Below, one piece after another: positions 1 through 5,959 of a DNA stretch of 9,366 nucleotides (positions are counted from its first letter, which is position 1; every line of letters starts with the position of its first letter). The notes under the pieces are model-generated. The model had not been told where the DNA came from and searched no databases. It saw nothing but the letters and a program-made list of their open reading frames with translations. The position numbers and the translations under genes were made by a program. Source of the DNA: an uncultured Verrucomicrobiota bacterium (GTDB lineage Bacteria > Verrucomicrobiota > Kiritimatiellia > RFP12 > UBA1067); the NCBI GenBank assembly GCA_945613785.1, contig CALZAJ010000052.1, positions 1-9,366 of the forward strand, read 5' to 3'.

Positions 1-10
1 GGTAAAAGGG

Positions 11-871
11 TTAAGGGATATGGCTGGAGATCAGGTCGGAGAGGACTTCTTCAATCGCGAGGCCGTCCTTTTCAGGGATGCCCATCTCGACGGTGCGCTT
101 GACCGCCTTGGCGACAAAGGCGCTCGCCTTGCGGACGCTGGTCGCGAAGTCAACGCCGTTGACGGCGTCTGCAAGGATAACCGAGGAGAACACGTCGCCC
201 GTGCCGCTACGGTCCTTGCCAATGCGCTTGTGCGAACAGACGAAGGGTTCCTTGCTGCGCTCATAGACGTAGTTGGCCAGCAGATCGCCGCGCGGAATCC
301 CTGAGATCACGACCTTGGTCGCACGCCGCGCGCAGAGTTTCGCACAGAGCACCTCAAGCTCGTCGTCCGTCATATCGACACGGTACGGGACGCCAGCCAG
401 GACACAGGCCTCGGTCAGGTTGGGCGTCAGGATGTCCGCCACACCGAGGAAGCCGCGCATCGCCTGCGCCAGCTCATTGTCGTAAGTCGCATAGAGCTTG
501 CCGTAGTCGCCCATCACGGGATCGACACAGACAATCGTCTTCTCGTCACGAAACGCCTCAAGGAAGCGATAGACGAATTCGACCTGGGCCTTGGACCCGA
601 GAAAGCCGGTGTGGATCGCATCGAAGCGGAGACCGAGCTTCTTCCATTCGGCGATGTAGTCGTCCATATGCGCCGTATTGTCGGTCCAAGCATAGGACGA
701 GAAACCGGTATGATTGGTGAAGATGGCCGTCGGGACACTGCAGCATTGCACCTTCATGGCGGAGAGAATCGGAATCGTCACCGCCAACGAGCAACGGCCA
801 AAGCTGGTGAAGTCATTGATGACCGCCGCTTTGCGCTGATGATTGTGCTCTCCGTAGTCCTGAAGGTCCAT
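11..871 (-). CDS. pdxY: Pyridoxal/pyridoxamine kinase (PLP salvage, ribokinase fold)
   Basis: It phosphorylates pyridoxal, pyridoxamine or pyridoxine with ATP in the cytoplasm, making the PLP cofactor. At 286 residues it matches the usual length of PdxY/PdxK enzymes. The N-terminal motif AAVINDFTSFGRCSL (about residues 15-29) is typical of the family. DPVMGDYGKLY (117-127) is the nucleotide/metal-binding segment. RSGTGDVFSS (221-230) carries the GTGD anion hole with the catalytic base Asp226. ATG at 871 is the only sensible start: no Shine-Dalgarno precedes it, and an extended -10 ends 8 nt before it, so the mRNA may be near-leaderless. It lies 37 nt downstream of bioB and is the last gene of a sulfur set whose MetY and CysK enzymes need PLP. 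The choice between PdxY and PdxK is not settled by sequence alone; the kinase family itself is clear. Confidence 0.9.
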   Translation of the reverse strand: MDLQDYGEHNHQRKAAVINDFTSFGRCSLAVTIPILSAMKVQCCSVPTAIFTNHTGFSSYAWTDNTAHMDDYIAEWKKLGLRFDAIHTGFLGSKAQVEFVYRFLEAFRDEKTIVCVDPVMGDYGKLYATYDNELAQAMRGFLGVADILTPNLTEACVLAGVPYRVDMTDDELEVLCAKLCARRATKVVISGIPRGDLLANYVYERSKEPFVCSHKRIGKDRSGTGDVFSSVILADAVNGVDFATSVRKASAFVAKAVKRTVEMGIPEKDGLAIEEVLSDLISSHIP

Positions 872-879
872 GAGCTGAT

Positions 880-888
880 ATTATACCA
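880..888 (-). promoter_or_regulatory. Extended -10 promoter of the pyridoxal kinase gene
   Basis: Read on the minus strand this is TGGTATAAT, a perfect extended -10 (hexamer 880-885). No good -35 is visible 16-18 bp upstream. The expected transcription start is near 873, only about 2 nt before the ATG at 871. The site sits in the 37-nt gap after the bioB stop, so the kinase can be transcribed apart from bioB. Confidence 0.65.
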
Positions 889-908
889 CAGTCAGAAAGA
901 ACGCGAAC

Positions 909-1868
909 TCAGGTCCGATAACCGGCATCCTTGGCCAGCTGACGGTCGTCGGCATAGTCGCTGCCGGGCGTGGTGAGAAGCGGACCCTGAATGCCGGCGT
1001 TGATTCCCACGTAGACGCACTTGGCGGCCTCCTTGTCCGTCAGATCTCGGCGTCCGCCCGCAAAGCGAAGCGGCGTCTTCGGATTGATCAACCGCAGAAT
1101 CGCAATGGAATCGAGAATCCGCTCAATGGACAGCCGAGGCGTGTCCCCGAGCGGGGTGCCCGGAATCGCGTGCAGGATGTTGACCGGAATAGAGTCCGGG
1201 GAGATTGATTTGAGCACAAATCCAAATTCGACAAGCTCCTCGTCCGTCTCTCCCATGCCGATGATGCCGCCCGAACAGACTTCATAACCCAACTCGCGGG
1301 CCGCGCGGATCGTGGCCAGTTTCTCTTCCGTCGTATGGGTCGTGCACAGGGTTTTGAAGCGCGTCGGCGCGGTCTCAAGATTGCAGTGGATGCGCTGCAG
1401 ACCCGATGCCTTGAGCTTGGCCAAATCATCGCGGGAGACAAGTCCCAAACTGGCGCAGAGCGATAATTTGCAGTTTTTGCGCATTTCCTCGAGCGTGGCG
1501 CAGATCTCATCGACTTGTTGCGGGGTCTGTCCCCGCCCCGAGGTGACAATGGCAATGCGTCCCACGCCATTCGCTTCGGCCTTCTTTGCCTCAGCGACGC
1601 ATTTGGCGGCGCCGACAAATCCATATGTCTCGCAGCCCGTCTTCCAATGCGCGGACTGCGCACACCACTTGCAGTTCTCACTGCATTTGCCGCTTCGGGC
1701 ATTGATGATTGCACAGAAGTCGAAGTGGTCGGCCTTGAAATGCTCGGTCACGCGATGCGCCGCCTCCCAAAGATCCTCATGAGAGGACGAACGCCAGACG
1801 GACAGAACATCCGCCGGCGTGATCTCCGCACCAGCCAAAATCGCCTTCTCTAACTCTCGAATCACCAT
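909..1868 (-). CDS. bioB: Biotin synthase (radical SAM)
   Basis: It converts dethiobiotin to biotin by radical SAM chemistry and inserts sulfur from an auxiliary iron-sulfur cluster. The 319-residue protein has the radical SAM motif CxxxCxxC at Cys62/Cys66/Cys69, LCASLG with Cys138, VCSGGIIGMGET with Cys198, IPGTPL, and RFAGGR with Arg268. These match the E. coli cluster region except that the position of E. coli Cys97 (in RFCMG) is Ala106 here (GRIAIVTSG). An extra Cys175 lies in LCTTHT and a Cys162 in IHCNLET, a pattern I associate with BioB of obligate anaerobes. The start at 1868 is backed by a GAAGGA Shine-Dalgarno about 6 nt upstream. The gene follows the LysR regulator by 41 nt. No other bio gene is visible, so dethiobiotin may be salvaged or made from genes elsewhere. 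Confidence 0.95.
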   Translation of the reverse strand: MVIRELEKAILAGAEITPADVLSVWRSSSHEDLWEAAHRVTEHFKADHFDFCAIINARSGKCSENCKWCAQSAHWKTGCETYGFVGAAKCVAEAKKAEANGVGRIAIVTSGRGQTPQQVDEICATLEEMRKNCKLSLCASLGLVSRDDLAKLKASGLQRIHCNLETAPTRFKTLCTTHTTEEKLATIRAARELGYEVCSGGIIGMGETDEELVEFGFVLKSISPDSIPVNILHAIPGTPLGDTPRLSIERILDSIAILRLINPKTPLRFAGGRRDLTDKEAAKCVYVGINAGIQGPLLTTPGSDYADDRQLAKDAGYRT

Positions 1869-1909
1869 CTCAATCCTTCACTCGTTCTTCGCTCTTCCCT
1901 ATTACCTGT

Positions 1910-2824
1910 TCACTTCACCCGTGCTGTACGTTCACGCGCCGCACGGGTAAACGCGGCGCCAGGACGCGAAAGCGGAACGTCCTTTCGGTGGATGAGTCCG
2001 ACACGGATCTCATCATCATACGAAAGCGGAATCGCGACGATGTTGGGTCCGTTCAATTCCTTCGACAACGCCCCTGAGGCAACTGTGTAACCCTGGAGTC
2101 CGAGAATGAGGTTGGTCATCGTCGCTCGGTCGCGGACGCGGATGTTGCGCTTGCGGTCGATGGCTGGCATGACTTCTTCCGCATAATACAGTGCGTTCTC
2201 GGCACCCTGCTCAAATGAGATGAACGGATAGTCGTCCAACTGTTCGGGCTTGACGAACCGCGCGCGGGAGAGCGGATGTTTCTTGCCGATGAAGACATGG
2301 GGCTTGGAAACGAAAAGCTCCTCGAAGACCAGCTCTTCCTTGCGGAGAATCTTCGTCAGGGGCTGTCCGTTACGACGCGACAGGTAAAGGACGCCGACTT
2401 CGCTGCGATGACGCGCGACGTCATCGATGATCTCGCTTGTCACGGTTTCGCGAAGCGTGAAGTCGTAGCTGTCCTTCGTGCCGCCGAACTCGCGTACGAC
2501 ATCCATGAACGCCTCGACGGCGAACGCGTAGTGCTGGGTCGAAACGGCGAACTGGGGCAGGCGCACGGCCTTGCCCGTGTACTTGGACTGGATCGCGGCG
2601 GCGTCCGCGAGGATCTGCCGCGCCGAGGCAAGGAACTCCTCGCCCTCGCGCGTCACGGTGACGCCGCGGGAGGTGCGTGAGAAGATTGCGATCCGGAGTT
2701 CCTCCTCGAGGGTCCGGATCGCTTCCGTGAGGGTCGGCTGCGTGACGAACACGCGGCGTGACGCCTCGCTCAGGCTGCCGCAGCTGGCCACGGCATCGGC
2801 GTATTTGAGCTGTTGAAGTGTCAT
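1910..2824 (-). CDS. LysR-type transcriptional regulator, probably of sulfur/cysteine genes
   Basis: A DNA-binding regulator of 304 residues, the normal LysR length. Residues 1-62 form the winged helix-turn-helix (LQQLKYADAVASCGSLSEA, then VFVTQPTLTEAIRTLEEEL, then FSRTSRGVTVTREG). A linker helix covers about 63-85. From about 90 there is an effector-binding domain of periplasmic-binding fold, including STQHYAF, EVGVLYLSRR and FISFEQG. The start codon lies in an ATGA overlap with the cysK stop and has no convincing Shine-Dalgarno, so translation is probably coupled to cysK. This linkage suggests control of sulfide assimilation, perhaps sensing O-acetylserine or a related metabolite as CysB-type regulators do; that role is inference. 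A matching LysR-type dyad lies upstream of metY (5156-5174). Unlike many LysR genes, it is co-directional with its likely targets rather than divergent. Confidence 0.88.
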   Translation of the reverse strand: MTLQQLKYADAVASCGSLSEASRRVFVTQPTLTEAIRTLEEELRIAIFSRTSRGVTVTREGEEFLASARQILADAAAIQSKYTGKAVRLPQFAVSTQHYAFAVEAFMDVVREFGGTKDSYDFTLRETVTSEIIDDVARHRSEVGVLYLSRRNGQPLTKILRKEELVFEELFVSKPHVFIGKKHPLSRARFVKPEQLDDYPFISFEQGAENALYYAEEVMPAIDRKRNIRVRDRATMTNLILGLQGYTVASGALSKELNGPNIVAIPLSYDDEIRVGLIHRKDVPLSRPGAAFTRAARERTARVK

Positions 2825-3741
2825 GCGAAGAGCCAGGTGGAGAGGTAACGCTCGCCCGTGTCCGGGAGCAGCGCGACGATGGTCTTGCCGGCGAACTCGG
2901 GCTTCTTCGAGAGCTCGAGCGCCGCGTAAAGCGCCGCACCCGAAGAGATGCCGACGAGAAGTCCGTCCTTCGCGGCGACCGCTCGCGCCGTGGCGCCCGC
3001 GTCGTCCGCCGAGACGGTGATGACCTCGTCGATCACCGCGGCATCGTACACTTTCGGGACGAAGCCCGGGCCAATGCCCTGGATCTTATGGGGACCCGGC
3101 TTGCCGCCCGAGAGGACAGGCGAGGTGTCGGGCTCGACGGCAAAGACCCTGACGGCCGGATTCTGATCCTTGAGGTACTTGCCCGTGCCCGTGACCGTGC
3201 CACCCGTGCCGACGCCGGCGACGAAGGCGTCGACCTGGCCTTCCGTATCCGACCAGATCTCCGGACCCGTCGACGCATAGTGCGCCGGCGCGTTGTGCGG
3301 ATTGTCGAACTGAAGCGGAATGAAGCCCTTGTTCTCCTCGACCAGCTGCTGGGCCTTGGCAATCGCACCCTTCATGCCTTCCGCACCCGGCGTGAGGACG
3401 ATCTCGGCGCCATAGGCCGCGGCGAGCTTGCGACGCTCGATGGACATCGTGTCGGGCATCGTGAGGATGAGGTGATAGCCCTTCAGGGCCGAGACCAGCG
3501 CCAGACCGACACCGGTGTTGCCCGACGTAGGCTCGACGATCGTTGCGCCAGGCGTGAGCCTGCCTTCCTTTTCGGCGGCTTCGATCATCGCGACCGCGAT
3601 GCGGTCCTTCACACTGCCGCCCGGATTGAAGAACTCGACCTTGGCGAGCACGCGGGCCCCACCTTGATTCAGCTTGTCGGAAATCTCCACGAGAGGCGTA
3701 TGCCCCACGGTTTCAAGAACGCTCTTTGCAATCTTCGACAT
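2821..3741 (-). CDS. cysK: Cysteine synthase A (O-acetylserine sulfhydrylase)
   Basis: This cytoplasmic PLP enzyme makes cysteine from O-acetylserine and sulfide. The 306-residue protein has the full family set. NPGGSVKDR (39-47) carries the PLP-binding Lys45. PTSGNTG (71-77) is the substrate-binding loop, QFDNPHN (144-150) follows, and GTGGT (178-182) binds the cofactor phosphate. GISSGAA and LPDTGERYLST lie near the C-terminus. Length and end agree with CysK rather than CysM or cystathionine beta-synthase. The start has a Shine-Dalgarno AGGAG 8 nt upstream. It lies 42 nt after metY, with a possible own promoter in the gap, and its stop overlaps the LysR start by 4 nt (ATGA). Confidence 0.97.
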   Translation of the reverse strand: MSKIAKSVLETVGHTPLVEISDKLNQGGARVLAKVEFFNPGGSVKDRIAVAMIEAAEKEGRLTPGATIVEPTSGNTGVGLALVSALKGYHLILTMPDTMSIERRKLAAAYGAEIVLTPGAEGMKGAIAKAQQLVEENKGFIPLQFDNPHNAPAHYASTGPEIWSDTEGQVDAFVAGVGTGGTVTGTGKYLKDQNPAVRVFAVEPDTSPVLSGGKPGPHKIQGIGPGFVPKVYDAAVIDEVITVSADDAGATARAVAAKDGLLVGISSGAALYAALELSKKPEFAGKTIVALLPDTGERYLSTWLFA

Positions 3742-3768
3742 ATCGGTTACTCCTATTGCTATTATGAT

Positions 3769-3777
3769 ATTTTATCA
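3769..3777 (-). promoter_or_regulatory. Probable extended -10 promoter of cysK
   Basis: On the minus strand this AT-rich spot in the metY-cysK gap reads TGATAAAAT, a TGn extension followed by a TAAAAT hexamer. The expected transcription start is about 3762, giving a leader of about 20 nt that holds the AGGAG Shine-Dalgarno. An alternative hexamer, CATAAT at 3761-3766, lacks the TG. No clear -35 is seen. The gene could also be read through from metY. Confidence 0.45.
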
Positions 3778-3783
3778 AATTAC

Positions 3784-5070
3784 TTATACCTTCGCGAGCG
3801 CCTGCTCAAGGTCGGCGATGATGTCGTCGACATGTTCGAGGCCGATCGAGAGACGGATGAGCTCCGGCTTGAGACCCGCCGCCAGCTGCTGTTCTGGCGT
3901 GAGCTGCGAGTGGGTGGAGCTTGCGGGATGGACAGAGAGACATCGTGCGTCACCGACATTCGCGAGTTGCTTGAACAGCTTGAGGCTGTCGACGACCTTG
4001 ATGCCCTCCTGAACGGCGCCCTTCACGCCGAAGACGACCATGCCGCCCTGTCCGTCCGGAAGATACTTCTTCGCGAGCAGGTGCGACGGATCGTCCGCGA
4101 GTCCCGGATAGCGGACCCACGCCACCTTCGGATGGTTCTTCAGGTACTTCGCGACCGCGAGCGCATTCTCGCTGTGGCGCGCGATGCGGAGCGGGAGGGA
4201 CTCAACGCCCTGGAGGAAGATCCAGTTGGCGTCCGGGGCCAGGGTCGGACCCTGATTGCGCAGGCCAACGGTCCTCAGGCGCGTGATGAACGCGTTAGGG
4301 AACTGCGACCAGACGGTGCCGTGATAGCCGCGGTCGGGCTCGTTGTAGAGCGGGAAGCGCTTCGGGTCCTTCCAGTCGAACGTGCCCGCGTCGACGACCA
4401 CGCCGCCGATGCCCGCACCGTGTCCGCCGATCCACTTCGAGAGCGAGTGGATCACCACGTCAGCGCCGTAGCGGATCGGATGCTCGAGGATCGGAGTGGA
4501 GAACGTCGCGTCCACGACGAGGGGGAGTCCGTGCCGATGCGCGAGCTTCGCATACGCCTCGATGTCCGCGACGTCAAGGACGGGGTTGCCGATCGTCTCG
4601 ATGTAGATGAGGCGTGTCTTCTCGTTGATGGCCGCTTCCGTCGCCGCGAAGTCATTGACCTTGACGAACTTCGCATGGATGTTGTTGGACTGCGGGAGGA
4701 TGACGTCGAACTGCGTGTAGGTTCCACCGTAGAGGTTGGAGGCCGAGACGATTTCGCTGCCGGTCTCGGCGATGTTGGTGATCGTGAAGAAGATCGCCGC
4801 CGTACCGGAGCTGAGGGTGATCGCGGCCGCGCCGCCTTCGAGTGCCGCGAGACGCTTCTCGAGGACGTCTTCCGTCGGATTCATGAGGCGGGCGTAGATG
4901 TTGGCCGCCTTCTTGAGGGCGAAGCGGTCCGCGCCGTCCTGCGCGCTCTGGAAATTGAAAGCCGTCGTGCGGTACACGGGAACCGCGCACGCATCGGTCG
5001 CGGGGTCGCCCTCCCAGCCGGCATGCAGTGCTAGGGTTTCGGCATGAAGTTTCGTGGTCGCGTCGTTCAT
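3784..5070 (-). CDS. metY: O-acetylhomoserine sulfhydrylase (aminocarboxypropyltransferase)
   Basis: It makes homocysteine from O-acetylhomoserine and sulfide, the direct sulfhydrylation route to methionine, and belongs to the Cys/Met-metabolism PLP family. Counted from the start used here (428 residues), SSGTAA is at 87-92 and NLYGGTY at about 112-118. VVDATFSTP starts at 185, with the PLP-contacting Asp. HSLSKWIGGHG carries the PLP Schiff-base Lys212. The long form with the DWKDPKRFP insert near 230-240 and the ending SIGLEHVDDIIADLEQAL favour MetY over the shorter MetB/MetC. An upstream in-frame ATG at 5088 would add six residues, but GGAGGT lies 7 nt before the ATG at 5070, so 5070 is preferred. 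It is the first gene of the sulfur set, with its own promoter and a putative LysR-type site upstream. Confidence 0.95.
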   Translation of the reverse strand: MNDATTKLHAETLALHAGWEGDPATDACAVPVYRTTAFNFQSAQDGADRFALKKAANIYARLMNPTEDVLEKRLAALEGGAAAITLSSGTAAIFFTITNIAETGSEIVSASNLYGGTYTQFDVILPQSNNIHAKFVKVNDFAATEAAINEKTRLIYIETIGNPVLDVADIEAYAKLAHRHGLPLVVDATFSTPILEHPIRYGADVVIHSLSKWIGGHGAGIGGVVVDAGTFDWKDPKRFPLYNEPDRGYHGTVWSQFPNAFITRLRTVGLRNQGPTLAPDANWIFLQGVESLPLRIARHSENALAVAKYLKNHPKVAWVRYPGLADDPSHLLAKKYLPDGQGGMVVFGVKGAVQEGIKVVDSLKLFKQLANVGDARCLSVHPASSTHSQLTPEQQLAAGLKPELIRLSIGLEHVDDIIADLEQALAKV

Positions 5071-5105
5071 CTTTGTTACCTCCGTCATTTCTTGGGAACG
5101 ACACC

Positions 5106-5135
5106 ATTATCGCACTTTCTCGAACCACATACCAA
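5106..5135 (-). promoter_or_regulatory. Promoter of metY
   Basis: On the minus strand a -35-like TTGGTA (5130-5135, 4 of 6 consensus bases) is followed after 18 bp by GATAAT (5106-5111) preceded by TGC, an extended -10. The predicted transcription start is near 5099, giving a 29-nt leader with a strong Shine-Dalgarno (GGAGGT, 5078-5083). The leader is too short for a SAM riboswitch or T-box, so control most likely acts at initiation. Confidence 0.6.
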
Positions 5136-5155
5136 TCGGAAGATTTTACTAGAAT

Positions 5156-5174
5156 CCATAGTTTCTTCCTATGG
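5156..5174 (-). promoter_or_regulatory. Putative LysR-type operator upstream of metY
   Basis: A perfect dyad, CCATAG-N7-CTATGG, contains ATAG-N7-CTAT, which is exactly the T-N11-A layout of LysR-type boxes. It is centred at 5165, about 66 bp upstream of the predicted metY start, where LysR-type recognition sites usually lie. A second, weaker dyad (GATT-N7-AATC, 5142-5156) lies on the promoter-proximal side and could be an activation subsite. The likely partner is the LysR protein encoded at 1910-2824. The dyad could also fold as a small hairpin, but it lies beyond the terminator of the upstream unit and before the metY start, so a DNA-level role fits better. Confidence 0.5.
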
Positions 5175-5185
5175 CGCACAAAAGT

Positions 5186-5219
5186 AAAAAAGTCCGCTTC
5201 CCGAACGGGAGGCGGACTT
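5186..5219 (-). terminator. Intrinsic terminator after the lipoprotein gene
   Basis: On the minus strand a 13-bp stem (left arm 5207-5219, right arm 5190-5202, one G-U/T-G wobble) closes a GUUC tetraloop and runs straight into six U residues (5191 down to 5186). It begins 22 nt after the lipoprotein stop. There is no T-run on the plus side, so it works in one direction. It insulates metY from the trxA/lipoprotein unit. Confidence 0.9.
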
Positions 5220-5241
5220 GAGTGAGAATCGAGAAGCCTGC

Positions 5242-5445
5242 TTACTTCGTCGCTTCCTCAACGGCCTTGGCGGCATCCTGGGCGGTCTTATCAACGGCCT
5301 TGGCGGCATCCGTCGCCGCGGACTTCGCGGAGGTGAGGTCCTTGGTGAGACCGTCGCCGATCTTCTCCTCGGTGGTCTTTTCGCCGCAACCGACGAGCGT
5401 GATAGCGAGAGCGACCGAAGCGACGGCCATAACAATGTTCTTCAT
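5242..5445 (-). CDS. Small alanine-rich lipoprotein with 11-residue repeats
   Basis: A 67-residue protein of unknown function. The signal peptide has Lys2, a hydrophobic stretch (about 4-18) and a lipobox LVGC with Cys20 as the lipidated residue, so the mature protein is about 48 residues and membrane-anchored. The mature part is rich in Ala, Lys, Asp, Glu and Thr, and is probably fully helical. It holds two nearly identical 11-residue units, TDAAKAVDKTA and QDAAKAVEEAT, reminiscent of 11-mer amphipathic helices in LEA-like proteins and of short entericidin/Lpp-type lipoproteins. That resemblance is structural only. The start is supported by an AAGGA-type Shine-Dalgarno just upstream. It lies 73 nt after trxA, probably in the same transcript or with a weak promoter of its own, and ends in a strong terminator. 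Confidence 0.85.
   Translation of the reverse strand: MKNIVMAVASVALAITLVGCGEKTTEEKIGDGLTKDLTSAKSAATDAAKAVDKTAQDAAKAVEEATK
5258..5311. repeat. Direct repeat, 33-bp period, inside the lipoprotein gene
   Basis: An identical 21-bp segment occurs at 5258-5278 and 5291-5311, exactly 33 bp (11 codons) apart. It encodes the repeated AKAV core of the two 11-residue units, so the repeat is conserved in DNA as well as protein. This suggests a fairly recent in-frame tandem duplication. Confidence 0.9.
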
Positions 5446-5467
5446 ATTATCCTTTTCCTTTCTTTAG

Positions 5468-5516
5468 CGTCCGAATTTATTTCAGACAGTCGTATGACAT
5501 CACTTCACATCGGACG
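5468..5516 (-). other. Inverted repeat in the trxA-lipoprotein gap
   Basis: A perfect 7-bp inverted repeat (CGTCCGA at 5468-5474, TCGGACG at 5510-5516) spans most of the 73-nt gap with a 35-nt loop. No U-run follows it on the minus strand, so it is not a standard terminator. It could be an mRNA processing or stability stem, or chance. No convincing promoter is visible in the loop; a weak TGA-AATAAA-like element is the best candidate. Confidence 0.25.
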
Positions 5517-5518
5517 GT

Positions 5519-5824
5519 TCACGCAAACCTTGCCAGAATCTCATCGGGCTTCGTCAAGCCGACGAGCTGTTCGATGAACTTGCCGTCCTTATAGAGAATC
5601 AGCGTGGGGATCGACATGATGCCGAACTTGGCGGCGAGGCCCGGCTCCTCGTCGACGTTCACCTTGAGGACTTCGATCTCGGGATGATCGGGGACGATCT
5701 TCTGATCGATCAGCGCGCCCTGCATCTTGCACGGACCGCACCACGTTGCCCAGAAGTCGACAATGACCGTGCCGCTCTTAATCGCCTCATTGTACTCTGC
5801 CTCGGTAATGTTCCTGACACCCAT
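5519..5824 (-). CDS. trxA: Thioredoxin
   Basis: A cytoplasmic dithiol reductase of 101 residues, the classical single-domain size (about 105). The active site FWATWCGPCK has Cys29 and Cys32, and SIPT has the cis-Pro73. NVDEEPGLAAKFGI (about 56-69) and YKDGKFIEQLVG (about 78-89) are standard thioredoxin segments. An in-frame ATG at 5848 would add eight residues, but AGGAG lies 8 nt before the ATG at 5824, so the shorter form is chosen. It has its own extended -10 promoter and is followed by the small lipoprotein gene. Thioredoxin could serve sulfur assimilation encoded next door, but no sulfate- or PAPS-reductase gene is in view and the two units are separated by a terminator. Confidence 0.96.
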   Translation of the reverse strand: MGVRNITEAEYNEAIKSGTVIVDFWATWCGPCKMQGALIDQKIVPDHPEIEVLKVNVDEEPGLAAKFGIMSIPTLILYKDGKFIEQLVGLTKPDEILARFA

Positions 5825-5859
5825 GTCTTTCTCTCCTTTCTCATTCAAAAAGCGACTCT

Positions 5860-5868
5860 ATTATACCA
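5860..5868 (-). promoter_or_regulatory. Extended -10 promoter of trxA
   Basis: The minus strand reads TGGTATAAT, a perfect extended -10, with no convincing -35 at 17-18 bp. The predicted start is near 5853, giving a leader of about 29 nt with the AGGAG Shine-Dalgarno. The surrounding ClC-trxA gap (5825-5959, 135 nt) holds no gene. Confidence 0.7.
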
Positions 5869-5959
5869 TATGCCACGCGAGATTCCGTTGCGTTGCCGAC
5901 AGAAAGTGGCGACGGGCGGCGGGAGGACCTGAAGACTCCGTCCGTCTGCGATTTCGGAC

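Noticed and set aside
1869..1909. A separate promoter for bioB in the 41-nt gap
   Set aside because: Only a weak GGTAATAG stretch is present, with no extended -10 or -35, so read-through from lysR is more likely.
2818..5034. A 738-codon plus-strand open frame antisense to cysK and metY
   Set aside because: It is rich in Arg, Asp and Glu with no recognisable domain and lies opposite two certain enzyme genes. It is explained by stop-poor antisense frames in GC-rich coding DNA.
5071..5088. ATG at 5088 as metY start, and ATG at 5848 as trxA start
   Set aside because: Strong Shine-Dalgarno sequences sit 7 and 8 nt before the downstream ATGs at 5070 and 5824, and the extra residues match nothing in the families.
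5156..5174. The CCATAG/CTATGG dyad as part of the upstream terminator
   Set aside because: The complete terminator with its U-run ends at 5186, before this dyad in the direction of transcription, and no U-run follows the dyad.
5071..5185. SAM riboswitch or T-box in front of metY
   Set aside because: The predicted leader is about 29 nt, and the region between the upstream terminator and the gene holds only one small dyad, not the multi-helix fold and terminator such elements need.
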